Origin: Candidatus Planktophila lacus
GTDB lineage: Bacteria > Actinomycetota > Actinomycetes > Nanopelagicales > Nanopelagicaceae
DNA: 64,000 nt
Reading direction: 5' to 3'
Assembly: GCF_002288385.1 (NCBI RefSeq)
Contig: NZ_CP016783.1
Span: forward strand, 806,001 to 870,000
Part shown: positions 42,914 to 54,390 of the stretch, one piece after another
Position numbering within the stretch: the first letter of the stretch is position 1
Layout of the letters: every line of letters begins with the position of its first letter
The notes under the pieces: generated by a model
What the model was told of the DNA's origin: nothing
The model's input: the letters and a program-made list of their open reading frames with translations, nothing else
Database searches by the model: none
Program-made: the position numbers and the translations under genes

Positions 42914-43510
42914 TTATTCAGCGGCCTCTTCTGAAGTCACTGGCTCAGCTGGAACCTCTGCCACCACATCGGTCGCAGTTGGTTCGGACACAGCTGGTGC
43001 TTCAACAACAGCCTCTGGTGCGGTTTCAACAACCGCTTCTACTGCTACCTCTTCGGTCGCAGTTGGTTCGGACACAACTTCTTCGATTACAGGAGCAGGG
43101 TTAGCCTTTGCAGCCAACTTCTCTTGCGCCTTCTTCTTCATTGTTGTTGCGCCTTCTTTAGGCTCATCCATTGCTTGCTTAACAGCTGCTTCGTAAGCGA
43201 TGCTCTTAGCTGGCTTTGGTGTTGCAAACTTAAGTGTTCCTTCGGTGCCAGGTAGGCCCTTGAACTTCTGCCAATCTCCGGTGACCTTAAAGATCGCCTC
43301 TACAGCGGCAGTTGGTTGTGCGCCGACTCCGAGCCAGTACTGCGCGCGCTCTGAGTTAACTTCCATGATTGATGGCTCTTGTCCTGGAACGTAACGACCA
43401 ATTTCTTCAATTGAAAGTCCGTTACGTGCTTTACGTGAATCTGTTACGACGATGCGGAAAAATGGTGTGCGGATCTTTCCCATGCGCATTAAGCGAATTT
43501 TTGTAGACAA
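42914..43510 (-). CDS. rpsP: 30S ribosomal protein S16 with long acidic C-terminal extension
   Basis: The first ~85 residues are a normal S16 ([35 protein letters not shown]). The rest, to residue 198, is a low-complexity Ala/Val/Glu/Pro tail in which VSEPTAT occurs twice (DNA repeat GTCGCAGTTGGTTCGGACAC near 42971 and 43057). Acidic tails on S16 occur in actinobacteria, but this one exceeds 100 residues. Start is TTG at 43508-43510, with AGGAG upstream. Promoter at 43547-43575. Confidence 0.92.
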   Translation of the reverse strand: MSTKIRLMRMGKIRTPFFRIVVTDSRKARNGLSIEEIGRYVPGQEPSIMEVNSERAQYWLGVGAQPTAAVEAIFKVTGDWQKFKGLPGTEGTLKFATPKPAKSIAYEAAVKQAMDEPKEGATTMKKKAQEKLAAKANPAPVIEEVVSEPTATEEVAVEAVVETAPEAVVEAPAVSEPTATDVVAEVPAEPVTSEEAAE

Positions 43511-43546
43511 AGAAGTAGTGCTCCTAAAAAGTGTGTCGCATCTTTA

Positions 43547-43575
43547 ACTATGCAGCGGGGTGCGCATGTATTCAA
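43547..43575 (-). promoter_or_regulatory. Promoter of the rpsP-khpA-rimM-trmD operon
   Basis: TTGAAT (43570-43575), 17-base spacer, CATAGT (43547-43552) on the minus strand. It is followed by a leader of about 30 bases and an AGGAG ribosome site. The rest of the ffh-rpsP spacer contains a CATCTAC/GTAGATG inverted repeat at 43637-43654. Confidence 0.5.
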
Positions 43576-43683
43576 TACAACTGTGGATATGGATGTTGTG
43601 GGGGTAGAGGGCCCCTCAACAGGAGGCTAATCTTGCCATCTACGCGTGTAGATGCGAAATCCGAGCGTGGTTAGAGCAGGGCT

Positions 43684-45123
43684 TTAGCCCTTCTCCTCCA
43701 AGGCGCGTTTGGCGGGATTTCCAGATTTGGACTTCTTCTTAGCTGGCTGCTGGCTGACCTTTTGAACAGGTGCGGGCGCACCTGTTGGCATACCCATTCC
43801 AGGCGGCAACCCTTTACCGCTGCGCATCTGTTTCATCATCTTCTGTGCCGCTGCGAATTTATCAACTAAAGAATTTACATCTTGAACTTTTCGGCCGGCG
43901 CCCAAGGCAATTCGTGCACGACGTGAGCCATTTAGAACTTTTGGATCACGACGCTCGATTGGCGTCATTGATTGAACAATTGACTTAGTACGGACGATCT
44001 CGGATTCATCAAAATTTTCGATCTGCTTCTTCATCCCGCCTGCACCCGGCAACATTCCTAGCAACTTCGACATTGAGCCCATCTTCGACATCGCCTCTAA
44101 CTGCTCAAGAAAATCTTCAAGCGTGAAGTCATCACCACGCGCAAATTTTTCTTCTAGACGTGCGGAACTTTCACCATCAAAGGCTTTCTTGGCCTGTTCT
44201 GCCAAAGTTGCGACATCGCCAAGACCCAAGATTCGTGAAGCCATGCGATCGGGATAGAAGATATCGAAATCTGAAAGCTTTTCACCGTTCGATGAAAACA
44301 TGATTGGTTTACCGGTTAATTGGGTGATTGATAGCGCAGCGCCACCTCGAGCATCACCATCGAGCTTGGTAAGTACCACGCCATCAAAACCAACGCCATC
44401 CTGAAACGCTTGCGCGGTGCGGACAGCATCCTGACCGATCATCGCATCAACAACGAACAGGATCTCATCTGGCGAAATTGCATCACGGATAGCGATCGCC
44501 TCGCGCATCAAATCTTCATCTACACCTAGGCGACCTGCGGTATCGACGATAACCATGTTGTACAACTTTGACTTTGCAAAAGCGATTCCTTGCTCTGCAA
44601 CCTTTACTGGATTGCCAACACCGTTGCCAGGTTCAGGTGCAAAGACCGGAACTCCAAGGCTTTCACCAACAACCTGTAATTGGTTTACTGCATTTGGACG
44701 TTGCAAGTCAGATGCAACTAGAAGTGGAGTGTTTCCTTGGTCGGCATAGAACTTGGCGAGTTTTCCAGCCAAAGTCGTTTTACCTGCACCTTGCAATCCA
44801 GCCAACATGATTACCGTCGGAGCGGTCTTCGCAAATCGAACTCGGCGCGCGGATCCGCCAAGGATCTCTACTAGTTCGGCGTTAACGATCTCAAAGATTG
44901 CTTGTGCTTGATTTGTGCCTGATTGCAGATTTGGGAGCGCTTCCAGCGACTTGCTGCGAATTTTTTCGATAAAGCGGTCTACAACAGGTAGTGCAACATC
45001 TGACTCGAGAAGTGCGGTACGAACTTCAGCGCAAGTGTTTTCGATATCTGAAGGAGAAATTTTTCCTCGGGAACGCAGCGAGGAGAAAGCGTTCGAGAAT
45101 TTGGAGGAAAGGTTGTCAAACAT
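43684..45123 (-). CDS. ffh: Signal recognition particle protein Ffh
   Basis: GTPase that binds signal sequences and 4.5S RNA. N domain, P-loop LAGLQGAGKTTLAGKLA, DTAGRLGVDEDL, TKLDGDARGGAAL, then an M domain with GMLPGAGG, SMTPIERRDP and SRRARIALGAGRKVQDVN. The 479-residue length is slightly short, with a basic KKKSKSGNPAKR tail. Works with FtsY (49253). GGGCT/AGCCC around the stop may be part of a weak terminator. Confidence 0.95.
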   Translation of the reverse strand: MFDNLSSKFSNAFSSLRSRGKISPSDIENTCAEVRTALLESDVALPVVDRFIEKIRSKSLEALPNLQSGTNQAQAIFEIVNAELVEILGGSARRVRFAKTAPTVIMLAGLQGAGKTTLAGKLAKFYADQGNTPLLVASDLQRPNAVNQLQVVGESLGVPVFAPEPGNGVGNPVKVAEQGIAFAKSKLYNMVIVDTAGRLGVDEDLMREAIAIRDAISPDEILFVVDAMIGQDAVRTAQAFQDGVGFDGVVLTKLDGDARGGAALSITQLTGKPIMFSSNGEKLSDFDIFYPDRMASRILGLGDVATLAEQAKKAFDGESSARLEEKFARGDDFTLEDFLEQLEAMSKMGSMSKLLGMLPGAGGMKKQIENFDESEIVRTKSIVQSMTPIERRDPKVLNGSRRARIALGAGRKVQDVNSLVDKFAAAQKMMKQMRSGKGLPPGMGMPTGAPAPVQKVSQQPAKKKSKSGNPAKRALEEKG

Positions 45124-45151
45124 AAGGTGGCAATAGTACTTGAAAGGTTAA

Positions 45152-47413
45152 TTAAGCAAGAGCGCTAGATAGGCGATTGGCTAGTTCTTGGGCGCGCTCA
45201 GGAGAGAGCGCTCCCCCACCAATTTCAGTTACATAAAGGGTATCTATCGCTTCCGCCCCCAAAGTTGTAACGATTGCGGAGCGAATATCAACTTGTGATT
45301 TGGTGATTACATCGCCGATTCCGAATAAAAGTGCGGGACGATCATGGCTGCGAACCTCAATAATCGTTGCATCGGTTGCCGAATCCATAAAGGTCTCAAC
45401 GATCGGAAGCGGAACTGGAATTGACGGAATATTTGAGTAATCTGCAACGCGGCGTTTAATTCTCTCTGTTAAATCAGAGGCATCCGCTAAAGCTTCGGCA
45501 ATTGCGGCTTTTATCGCACCCTCATCAACCGATGGGGCGAATTGGTTAGGCGTAACTATCCATTTCATAATTGCGCTCTTACCGATCGTTTGCGTACGCG
45601 CTGAACGTACATCGAATCTAGCCAAGTTTAAAACACCTGCAACGATAGAGAGAAGTCCCGTTTTATCTGGAGCGATAATTTCGATTGCAAAATCAGGATC
45701 GCGAGCTTCGATTTTAACTTGAAGTTCGCCACTATCTACTAAAACTCTCTGCTCGCTTGTGAATTCTGGTTGTCTCGCTATCGTGTTATCTGTTAAGGCC
45801 GATGTCACCCGACTTACAAGTTCGCTTAACAAACTCTCTTTCCAATCACTCCATGCCGCCCGCCCTGTTGCCTGTCCATCGGCGATACTAAGGGCATGCA
45901 AGAGTTCCAGAGTCTGCAAATCCGGAATAACAGAAGTCACGCTGGCGATAGTCGCGGGGTCATCTAAATCTCGTCGCGTAGCGGTGGCGCTCAATAGCAG
46001 GTGATGTTTTACCAATAGTTTCAAAGTTGCAATATCGTTTTCATCGAATCCAATACGGCGCGCAAGCGGTTCAATTAACTTTTCCCCGCGATCGCTGTGA
46101 TCTTCTTGCGTTCCTTTACCAATATCGTGGAAGAGCGCAGCAAAGAGAAGTAAATCTGGGCGGTGCACATTTCTAGTAAGCGCAGCTGCAAATACCGCGG
46201 TCTCAACCATGTGTCTATCAACAGTATGGCGATGCAGCGCGTTGCGCTGCGGCAAGGAACGTACTGCGCGCCATTCAGGCAACCAATCGAAGAGAATCTC
46301 CTCTTGATCAAGTCCCTCCCAGATGCGCACCATAGGCGCACCTGCACCGATTAGCGTAATTAAATTCTCACGTGCTGATCTGGGCCAAGGGTTAGGTAAC
46401 TTAGAAATACCCGATTTCGATGCTTGTGCCAGAGCTTGCAAAGACGTTGGTGAAACCGGAAGCCCTGCTTGCGCTGCGATTGCGGCTGCACGTAAACCAA
46501 TTACCGGATCTTTATGAAAATCAAATCCCTCGTCAATAAAGACTTCTTGATGGGCAATTGATATCCCTTGCGCAATATGTGTGGTGCGCGTTTTCCTTAA
46601 AAAGCGTCCAAGTCCATCTTTACCGCGATGATCGAAGCGATGCCAAGTTGATTCGAGAAGATAGTCAACCGATCTAGCGGCCTGTGCGATATCGCTCATT
46701 AGCGCATCCGCATCGGCGTATTTCAATAGTTCGGCAACTTTATCTTGCTCTTGAAAAAGTAACCGATCCTTATCTCTGCTGGTAACGGTATGTAAAGCTT
46801 CACGTGCATTGTTTAAAACTGATTCTGCAGTGCTGATGTGCTCAAGAGAGATAGATACCGCACCGGAACGAGCGATTGCTCGCAGTGCGTTGATATCTCT
46901 TAAACCCCCGCGCGCCTCTTTTAAATCAGGTTCAAGGAGATAAGCGAGATCACCGGCGCGAAGATGGCGATCGGCAAGTGAGCGGCGTAGTTCGGGCAGC
47001 CTTTCACGCGAATTACCGCGCCAATCATCTATTGCATCGTGTTGCACCGCCGCCACTAAATCTGGATCACCACAAATTAATCGAATATCAAGTAGCCCTA
47101 GAGCAACTTTTAAATCACTGGAGGCGCTCTCTCGGGTTTCGGATCTGGTTCTAACAGAATGATCGACTTTATAAGATTTATCCCAGAGCGGGTAGAGAAT
47201 TTTATTTACTATCTCTGCGAGAGATTTCACTTCAATTCTCCCGTTATGTAGAAAGAGAATATCTAGATCTGATCCTGGAGATAGCTCACCGCGGCCGTAA
47301 CCACCGACCGCGGCGAGTGCTACCCCACTAACTGCATCTGGTACTTGGCTAAATAGCGAGGTCAGGAAGCGATCGCTCTCGTTCGATCGCTCCCGTCGCT
47401 CACGTGTACCCAT
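45152..47413 (-). CDS. glnD: PII-protein nucleotidyltransferase GlnD
   Basis: Modifies PII according to nitrogen status; actinobacterial GlnD usually adenylylates. The nucleotidyltransferase core is GGYGRGELSPGSDLDILFLH, followed by a PII-UTase helical region, an HD domain (LFAALFHDIGKG) for demodification, and two C-terminal ACT domains (DKTGLLSIVAGVL; SHDRPALLFGIGDV) for glutamine sensing. The 753-residue length fits. TAAGAT (47420-47425) ends six bases before the ATG, so besides cotranscription with amtB-glnB it likely has its own leaderless promoter. Confidence 0.92.
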   Translation of the reverse strand: MGTRERRERSNESDRFLTSLFSQVPDAVSGVALAAVGGYGRGELSPGSDLDILFLHNGRIEVKSLAEIVNKILYPLWDKSYKVDHSVRTRSETRESASSDLKVALGLLDIRLICGDPDLVAAVQHDAIDDWRGNSRERLPELRRSLADRHLRAGDLAYLLEPDLKEARGGLRDINALRAIARSGAVSISLEHISTAESVLNNAREALHTVTSRDKDRLLFQEQDKVAELLKYADADALMSDIAQAARSVDYLLESTWHRFDHRGKDGLGRFLRKTRTTHIAQGISIAHQEVFIDEGFDFHKDPVIGLRAAAIAAQAGLPVSPTSLQALAQASKSGISKLPNPWPRSARENLITLIGAGAPMVRIWEGLDQEEILFDWLPEWRAVRSLPQRNALHRHTVDRHMVETAVFAAALTRNVHRPDLLLFAALFHDIGKGTQEDHSDRGEKLIEPLARRIGFDENDIATLKLLVKHHLLLSATATRRDLDDPATIASVTSVIPDLQTLELLHALSIADGQATGRAAWSDWKESLLSELVSRVTSALTDNTIARQPEFTSEQRVLVDSGELQVKIEARDPDFAIEIIAPDKTGLLSIVAGVLNLARFDVRSARTQTIGKSAIMKWIVTPNQFAPSVDEGAIKAAIAEALADASDLTERIKRRVADYSNIPSIPVPLPIVETFMDSATDATIIEVRSHDRPALLFGIGDVITKSQVDIRSAIVTTLGAEAIDTLYVTEIGGGALSPERAQELANRLSSALA

Positions 47414-47442
47414 GCACCTATCTTACTTACCTGCTTTATCCC

Positions 47443-49082
<1,640 letters not shown>

Positions 49083-49184
49083 TATTCGTTTCCTATTCCT
49101 AGAGTTTTAACAAAAATGAACAAACCCTCGCCGTTGAGATGGGGTAAAGATGCTCTCGGCGAGTTACGTAGGCTCGTTTTCTAG

Positions 49185-49231
49185 GTTAAGACGGGGTCAC
49201 AAAATCGGGAAATTTGTTACATCTGTGTTAC
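49185..49231 (-). promoter_or_regulatory. GlnR-like site array upstream of amtB
   Basis: On the minus strand GTAAC-N6-GTAAC (49216-49231) is followed after 15 bases by GTGAC-N6-TTAAC (49185-49200). Both pairs fit the actinobacterial GlnR layout GTNAC-N6-GAAAC loosely. Position 100-150 bases before amtB suits activation. Confidence 0.5.
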
Positions 49232-49252
49232 GCCAAGTGCGGGATAGGAATG

Positions 49253-50092
49253 CTATTCGCCGATTAAGCCTGAGATGTAGCGCTCTGAGTCGAAGGCAGC
49301 GAAATCTGATTCGGCTTCACCGGTTCCGACAAACTTGATTGGTATATCGAGAGCGTTTTCAATGGCTAGGGCTACTCCCCCTCGGGCGCTGCCATCTAAC
49401 TTTGTGACAATCAAGCCAGTTACATCAACGGCTTCGGTAAAAATCTTCGCTTGGGTAATTCCATTTTGGCCTGTCGTTGCATCAATTACTAATAGAACTT
49501 CAGAAACCGGTAAGGATTTTTCGATTACGCGTTTTACCTTACCTAACTCGGCCATCAAATCGTTCTTATTGTGAAGTCGCCCAGCGGTATCAATTAGCAA
49601 GTAGCTAACTTGTTGTTCGTTTGCACGAACTGCGGCATCAAAAACGACCGATGCGGGCTCGGCTCCATCTTTGCCAGCGATAACTTCAACGCCGATACGC
49701 GCTCCCCATGTCTGCAACTGTTCTACTGCAGCAGCGCGAAAGGTGTCGGCTGCAGCAAGAATTACTGAGGAGCCAGAGCCTTTTAGCGAAGCGGCCAACT
49801 TCGCAACTGAAGTTGTTTTGCCGGTGCCATTTACTCCAACAACGATTAGCGCTGAGGTGGAGGCTGCCTTACTTAAGGTGCGGGATTTACTTGAGAGCTT
49901 CGAATTTAATATCTGAGTCAGAGAAGCGAGTGCATCATCGCCCTTGATTGATTTAGCATCTTTGATAATTGAGGATGTAAGTGATGGGCCAAGATCTGCA
50001 GCAAGAAGTTCTGCTTCAAGTTCTTGCCAATCAAGTGGATCAGCTGTCGAAACGCCTTTTATCTTTGAGATGAATTTACTGAAAATACCCAT
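49253..50092 (-). CDS. ftsY: Signal recognition particle receptor FtsY
   Basis: GTPase docking the SRP at the membrane. At 279 residues it has only N and G domains, lacking the long acidic A domain. P-loop GVNGTGKTTSVAKLA, DTFRAAAVEQL, DTAGRLHNKNDLM, TKLDGSARGGVAL. The ATG at 50092 is the second of two tandem copies of ATGGGTATTTAGGCA-like sequence; the first copy gives only Met-Gly-Ile-stop just upstream. Last gene of the coaD-to-ftsY region. Confidence 0.93.
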   Translation of the reverse strand: MGIFSKFISKIKGVSTADPLDWQELEAELLAADLGPSLTSSIIKDAKSIKGDDALASLTQILNSKLSSKSRTLSKAASTSALIVVGVNGTGKTTSVAKLAASLKGSGSSVILAAADTFRAAAVEQLQTWGARIGVEVIAGKDGAEPASVVFDAAVRANEQQVSYLLIDTAGRLHNKNDLMAELGKVKRVIEKSLPVSEVLLVIDATTGQNGITQAKIFTEAVDVTGLIVTKLDGSARGGVALAIENALDIPIKFVGTGEAESDFAAFDSERYISGLIGE

Positions 50093-50115
50093 TGCCTAAA
50101 TACCCATTGCCTAAA
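50083..50115. repeat. 15-bp tandem repeat across the ftsY start codon
   Basis: TACCCATTGCCTAAA occurs at 50086-50100 and 50101-50115, with three further matching bases to the left. On the minus strand this duplicates the ftsY start and creates a three-codon ORF ending in TAG immediately before it. Confidence 0.9.
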
Positions 50116-50120
50116 GAACC

Positions 50121-53100
50121 TTAAGCGGTGTCAGATTCGCGCAGGCGCTGTGAAATAACCTCAGTTACGCCATCGCCGCGCATGGTTACGCCATAGAGCG
50201 CATCTGCGATCTCCATAGTGCGCTTCTGGTGAGTAATGATGATCAACTGTGAACTTTCACGAAGTTCTTCGAGCACAACTAATAATCGGCCCAAGTTAAC
50301 GTCATCGAGGGCGGCCTCAACTTCATCGAGCACGTAGAAAGGACTTGGTCGTGCTTTAAAGATCGCTACCAACATAGCAACCGCTGTCAGAGACTTTTCA
50401 CCGCCTGAAAGTAGCGAGAGGCGCTTGATGCGCTTTCCTGGTGGACGCGCTTCCACATCAACACCAGTGTTGAGAAGATCATCAGGATTTGTAAGTATCA
50501 AACGGCCATCGCCACCAGGGAATAAGCGGGCGAAGATATCTTCAAAGTGTTTAGCGGTTTCTTCGTAGGCTTCCATGAAGATCTGTTGCACACGATCATC
50601 AACTTCCTTGATGATATCCAGCAGATCTTTCTTGGTGCGCTTTAGATCTTCTAACTGTTCGGCCAAGAACTTAAGGCGCTCTTCAAGCGCGTTGTACTCT
50701 TCCAAAGCTAATGGGTTGATCTTGCCGAGAAGAGTGAGTGAACGTTCAGTGGCAGCGAGGCGCTTCTCCTGTTGATCACGGCGATACGGGATTAACTCAG
50801 TAGCGACGATCTCACCGGTCTCGGTTTCGATAAAGGTTGGTACATCGTTCTGAGGTCCGTACTCATTTACAAGAGTTGTCGTATCAACTCCAAGTTCTTC
50901 TACTGCTTTGGACTCAAGTTGTTCGATACGCATGCGCTGTTCTGCACGAGCGATCTCATCTTTATGAACCGAAGAAGTTAGCTGTTCGAGTTCTGATGCG
51001 AGTTCACGTCCACGTGATCGCACGGTAAGCGTCTCGCCTTCGCGATCGGATCGTGATGCTTCGAGACGGGCGCGCTCTGTTGCAGCCTTCGCAATAGATC
51101 TTTCAATGTGGATTAACGCTTCGTATGCGGCTTCTGCAATTGCAGAAGAGATCAGCGCACCGCGCGCACGTGCACCGCGGCGCGATACTGCCCGCTCGGA
51201 TGCTTCACGTTCGGCGTTAGCGGAATCTTCGAGGGCCTTGGCACGTGCACCAATTGAATCAACGCGCTCTTCGCTGGTGCGAACGGCAAGACGTGCTTCT
51301 ACTTCTGCAGTTCGCGCAAGTGAGACTTCATTTCGTAAGTTTTCGGCGGCGCTGTGATCTGGTTCGCCAATTTCTCCACGTTGTTGCAATTGTGCAGAAG
51401 CGATGGAAAGTTCGTTCTCATCGCGACCTTTAGCAGCATTGGCTTCAGCGATTGCAGAATTTAAGCGCTCAACTTCGGCAGATGCCGATTTCATATTCTG
51501 GCCAGCTACGGCTAGTTGTTCAGTAAAAGCAGAAATTCGAGCATCTGATTCATTTAACTTAGATAGCGCGATATCAAATGTATTTTGCTTGCTTTCTACA
51601 TCGCCTTGCGCTGTTGAGATCTCAAATTTAATGCGATCGCAGTTATGCGTAATGGTCTCAAGCTTGGCCTGTAACTCTTGGACCAGTGCGTTGATCTCAA
51701 TTAGCGAAGTAGATGATGCTGAACCACCACGTGCGCGCTTTGCGGTGATTACATCGCCATCACGCGTTACAACTGTGACGCTTGGGTGGGAGTGAATAAT
51801 GCCTTCGGCCTCACGTGCGCTTTCTGCAACGACCGTATTAGAGAGAAGTGAAGCGAGGAGCTCGGAGATCTCCGTAGAACGAACATGGGAAGTCAGCGCT
51901 GTAAGACCATCTGGAACAGATGTAGCACTGTGTGAACCTGGTTGGTAGACAAGTACATCTGCTTGGCCCAAGTTCTCGGAGCGCATCGTTGTTAAAGCGC
52001 TGATTGCAGAATTTAAATCACGAACGACAATCGCATCACAGAGCGATCCGAGCGCTGCGGCAGTTGCAGATTCCCATCCGGAATCAATTTGAACAAGGGA
52101 TGCAATGCTTCCGAGAATTGTTAATCCGCGAGAATCGCGAACTAACGCTGCCCCACCATCGCGTGACTGCGAGGTTAACAACATCGCCTCTAACTTGGAT
52201 TCGATTGCATTTCGCTCGCGATCGGCGGCGCGTTCTGCATCAACTAGTGAACTCAGTTCCGCTTTCGCGTTATCGAGAGATCGCTTAGCGACTTCAAATT
52301 CAGAGTCGAGCCCAAGTTCTCCGGCATCTGCACCAGCAATATCCATCTCGAGAGTTGAATATTGACGTTGTGCGCTTTCGGCGCGAGATTGCGCTTCATC
52401 GCGCGCTTTTACTAATCGAGCAATTTCTTCTGCGATCGCTTCTAATCGCGCTGCCAGCGACTTGATATGGCCTTCTTGGCGCGCCGTGCCTTCACGCTGA
52501 TCGGCGATAGCGCGCATCGCTGCGGCGATTTTATCTTCCTCAACTTTTAAAGATTGTTCCGCGCTGGAAAGTTTGGAAGTTGTGGCTTGTAAGTGCGCTT
52601 GTGCGCTCTGAACTTCGCTGCGCAGTTGCGCCTCTTGCTGGCGAAGCGCCAGCGCTTCTTGATCAAGCGCTTCTGGGTCGCGACCAGCGCTACGTGCTTC
52701 TTCTGCTTCTTCAGCTAAGAAGCGTGAGCGCTCTTGTGCAAGTGATTGCGTTCCGCGGAATTTTTCACGAAGTGCGCTAAGTGCGTAGAAATTTTCCTGT
52801 GCTGCAATTAGAAGTGGGCTCTCGAAAGCGGCTTGCGCATCAAGTGATTCTTCGCGTGATCTGACTTTATCTAACTCATCTTCAACAAGTGAACGTCGCT
52901 CACGAAGTGCGGTTTCATCCGCTACTTCAGCATCGAGAGTTTTGGAAAGTGAGATGAAATCATCAGCGAGCAGACGTAACTTGGCATCACGAAGATCAGC
53001 CTGAATTGTCGCCGCTTTTTTCGCAACTTCTGCTTGCTTCCCGAGTGGACGGAGTTGGCGACGAAGTTCAACCGTTAAATCCTGAACGCGAGCTAAGTTC

Positions 53101-53657
53101 GCCTGCATTGAATCTAACTTACGAAGGGCTTTCTCTTTACGTTTGCGATGCTTAAGTACGCCAGCTGCTTCTTCGATAAACCCACGGCGTTCTTCAGGGG
53201 TAGCCATCAAAATTGCATCTAATTGGCCTTGGCCAACGATGACATGCATTTCGCGGCCGATACCTGAGTCGCTTAGTAGTTCTTGGATATCCAATAAGCG
53301 TGATGCTTCACCATTTATTTGGTACTCGCTCTGGCCATTACGAAAGAGAATGCGGGAAATTGTTACTTCGGTGTAATCAATTGGCAGGGCGCCATCGGTG
53401 TTATCGATTGTTAGTGAAACTTCTGCGCGACCAAGTGGTGCACGCCCGCTTGTGCCAGCGAAGATGACATCTTCCATCTTGCCGCCGCGAAGTGACTTCG
53501 CACCTTGCTCGCCCATAACCCATGTGAGGGCATCTACAACATTTGATTTTCCAGAGCCGTTTGGACCGACGACGCAGGTGATGCCCGGTTCCAGGCGAAG
53601 CGTCGTTGCCGACGCGAAGGATTTAAATCCTTTAAGCGTCATACTCTTTAAATACAC
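50121..53657 (-). CDS. smc: Chromosome segregation protein SMC
   Basis: A 1178-residue condensin ATPase. Walker A GPNGSGKSNVVDAL at the N-terminus, long coiled coils, a central hinge (about residues 500-660, with RGLTILGSIASL), the ABC signature LLSGGEKSLTAVAML and Walker B PFYVLDEVEAALD. GTG start as usual in the family (MYLKSMTLKGFKSF); TAGGTT (53664-53669) ends six bases before it. Partners ScpA/ScpB are not in the window. Confidence 0.95.
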   Translation of the reverse strand: MYLKSMTLKGFKSFASATTLRLEPGITCVVGPNGSGKSNVVDALTWVMGEQGAKSLRGGKMEDVIFAGTSGRAPLGRAEVSLTIDNTDGALPIDYTEVTISRILFRNGQSEYQINGEASRLLDIQELLSDSGIGREMHVIVGQGQLDAILMATPEERRGFIEEAAGVLKHRKRKEKALRKLDSMQANLARVQDLTVELRRQLRPLGKQAEVAKKAATIQADLRDAKLRLLADDFISLSKTLDAEVADETALRERRSLVEDELDKVRSREESLDAQAAFESPLLIAAQENFYALSALREKFRGTQSLAQERSRFLAEEAEEARSAGRDPEALDQEALALRQQEAQLRSEVQSAQAHLQATTSKLSSAEQSLKVEEDKIAAAMRAIADQREGTARQEGHIKSLAARLEAIAEEIARLVKARDEAQSRAESAQRQYSTLEMDIAGADAGELGLDSEFEVAKRSLDNAKAELSSLVDAERAADRERNAIESKLEAMLLTSQSRDGGAALVRDSRGLTILGSIASLVQIDSGWESATAAALGSLCDAIVVRDLNSAISALTTMRSENLGQADVLVYQPGSHSATSVPDGLTALTSHVRSTEISELLASLLSNTVVAESAREAEGIIHSHPSVTVVTRDGDVITAKRARGGSASSTSLIEINALVQELQAKLETITHNCDRIKFEISTAQGDVESKQNTFDIALSKLNESDARISAFTEQLAVAGQNMKSASAEVERLNSAIAEANAAKGRDENELSIASAQLQQRGEIGEPDHSAAENLRNEVSLARTAEVEARLAVRTSEERVDSIGARAKALEDSANAEREASERAVSRRGARARGALISSAIAEAAYEALIHIERSIAKAATERARLEASRSDREGETLTVRSRGRELASELEQLTSSVHKDEIARAEQRMRIEQLESKAVEELGVDTTTLVNEYGPQNDVPTFIETETGEIVATELIPYRRDQQEKRLAATERSLTLLGKINPLALEEYNALEERLKFLAEQLEDLKRTKKDLLDIIKEVDDRVQQIFMEAYEETAKHFEDIFARLFPGGDGRLILTNPDDLLNTGVDVEARPPGKRIKRLSLLSGGEKSLTAVAMLVAIFKARPSPFYVLDEVEAALDDVNLGRLLVVLEELRESSQLIIITHQKRTMEIADALYGVTMRGDGVTEVISQRLRESDTA

Positions 53658-53711
53658 GGCGTAAACCTACCGTTTAGGTGGCGTCATTACGTACGTGACG
53701 CGAGTGAAGTA

Positions 53712-54389
53712 CTACTTGAGGGTTGCGAGAATTTCGTAGGCAGAACGAGCCGCTGATTGCTCTGCTTCGCGTTTGCTCTTACCGATACCTTGCGCAACTG
53801 CTTCACCGGCGACCATCGCTACAGCGGTGAAACTCTTATCGTGGTCTGGGCCTTCTTCAGTTACTAAATATTCGAGGGTGCCTTTTCCAAGTGATGAAAC
53901 TAATTCTTGGAGCGCGGTCTTGCCATCTAGCCCAGCGCCCTTTGCCATAGCGCTTTCGAGAGTCTCATTAATTAACGTGCGAACAACGGTAGTAGTTGTT
54001 GCAAATCCGCACTCCAGATAAATAGCGCCAATCAAGGCTTCTAGAGCATCGGCAAGTAGTGAGTTTTTATCGCGCCCACCGGTGACTTCTTCACCTTTTC
54101 CAAGGCGAATATATTTTCCGAGTTCTAGCGTGCGAGCAATATCTGCGAGCGCACGCATATTTACGATTCCAGATCGCAGTGGAGATAAACGTGATTCATC
54201 TAAATCTGGATAACGAAGGTAGAGCTCTTCAGTAACAATTAAGCCCAGTACTGAATCACCTAAAAATTCTAAACGTTCATTTGTTTCTTTAGCACCGGTC
54301 TCATATGCAAATGAGCGATGGGTAAAAGCTAACTCGAGCAATTCGGGCTTTAATGTGATCCCGAGTTGCGCAGTTAAAGTAGAGAACAG
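53712..54389 (-). CDS. rnc: Ribonuclease III
   Basis: Cleaves double-stranded RNA in rRNA maturation. Catalytic signature NERLEFLGDSVLGL; a C-terminal dsRNA-binding domain starts near GKTALQELVSSLG and ends KREAEQSAARSAYEIL. No ATG or GTG exists at the expected start. The candidates are CTG at 54389 (two bases after the rpmF stop, chosen here, 225 residues) or TTG at 54485, which would add 32 residues antisense-free but out of frame with rpmF. A CTG start coupled to the rpmF stop is plausible but unproven. Confidence 0.88.
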   Translation of the reverse strand: MFSTLTAQLGITLKPELLELAFTHRSFAYETGAKETNERLEFLGDSVLGLIVTEELYLRYPDLDESRLSPLRSGIVNMRALADIARTLELGKYIRLGKGEEVTGGRDKNSLLADALEALIGAIYLECGFATTTTVVRTLINETLESAMAKGAGLDGKTALQELVSSLGKGTLEYLVTEEGPDHDKSFTAVAMVAGEAVAQGIGKSKREAEQSAARSAYEILATLK

Positions 54390-54390
54390 A

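Noticed and set aside
42960-43080. Direct repeats in the rpsP 3' region as a mobile or CRISPR-like element
   Set aside because: The repeat is in frame, low-complexity and explained by the Ala/Val/Glu/Pro tail of S16.
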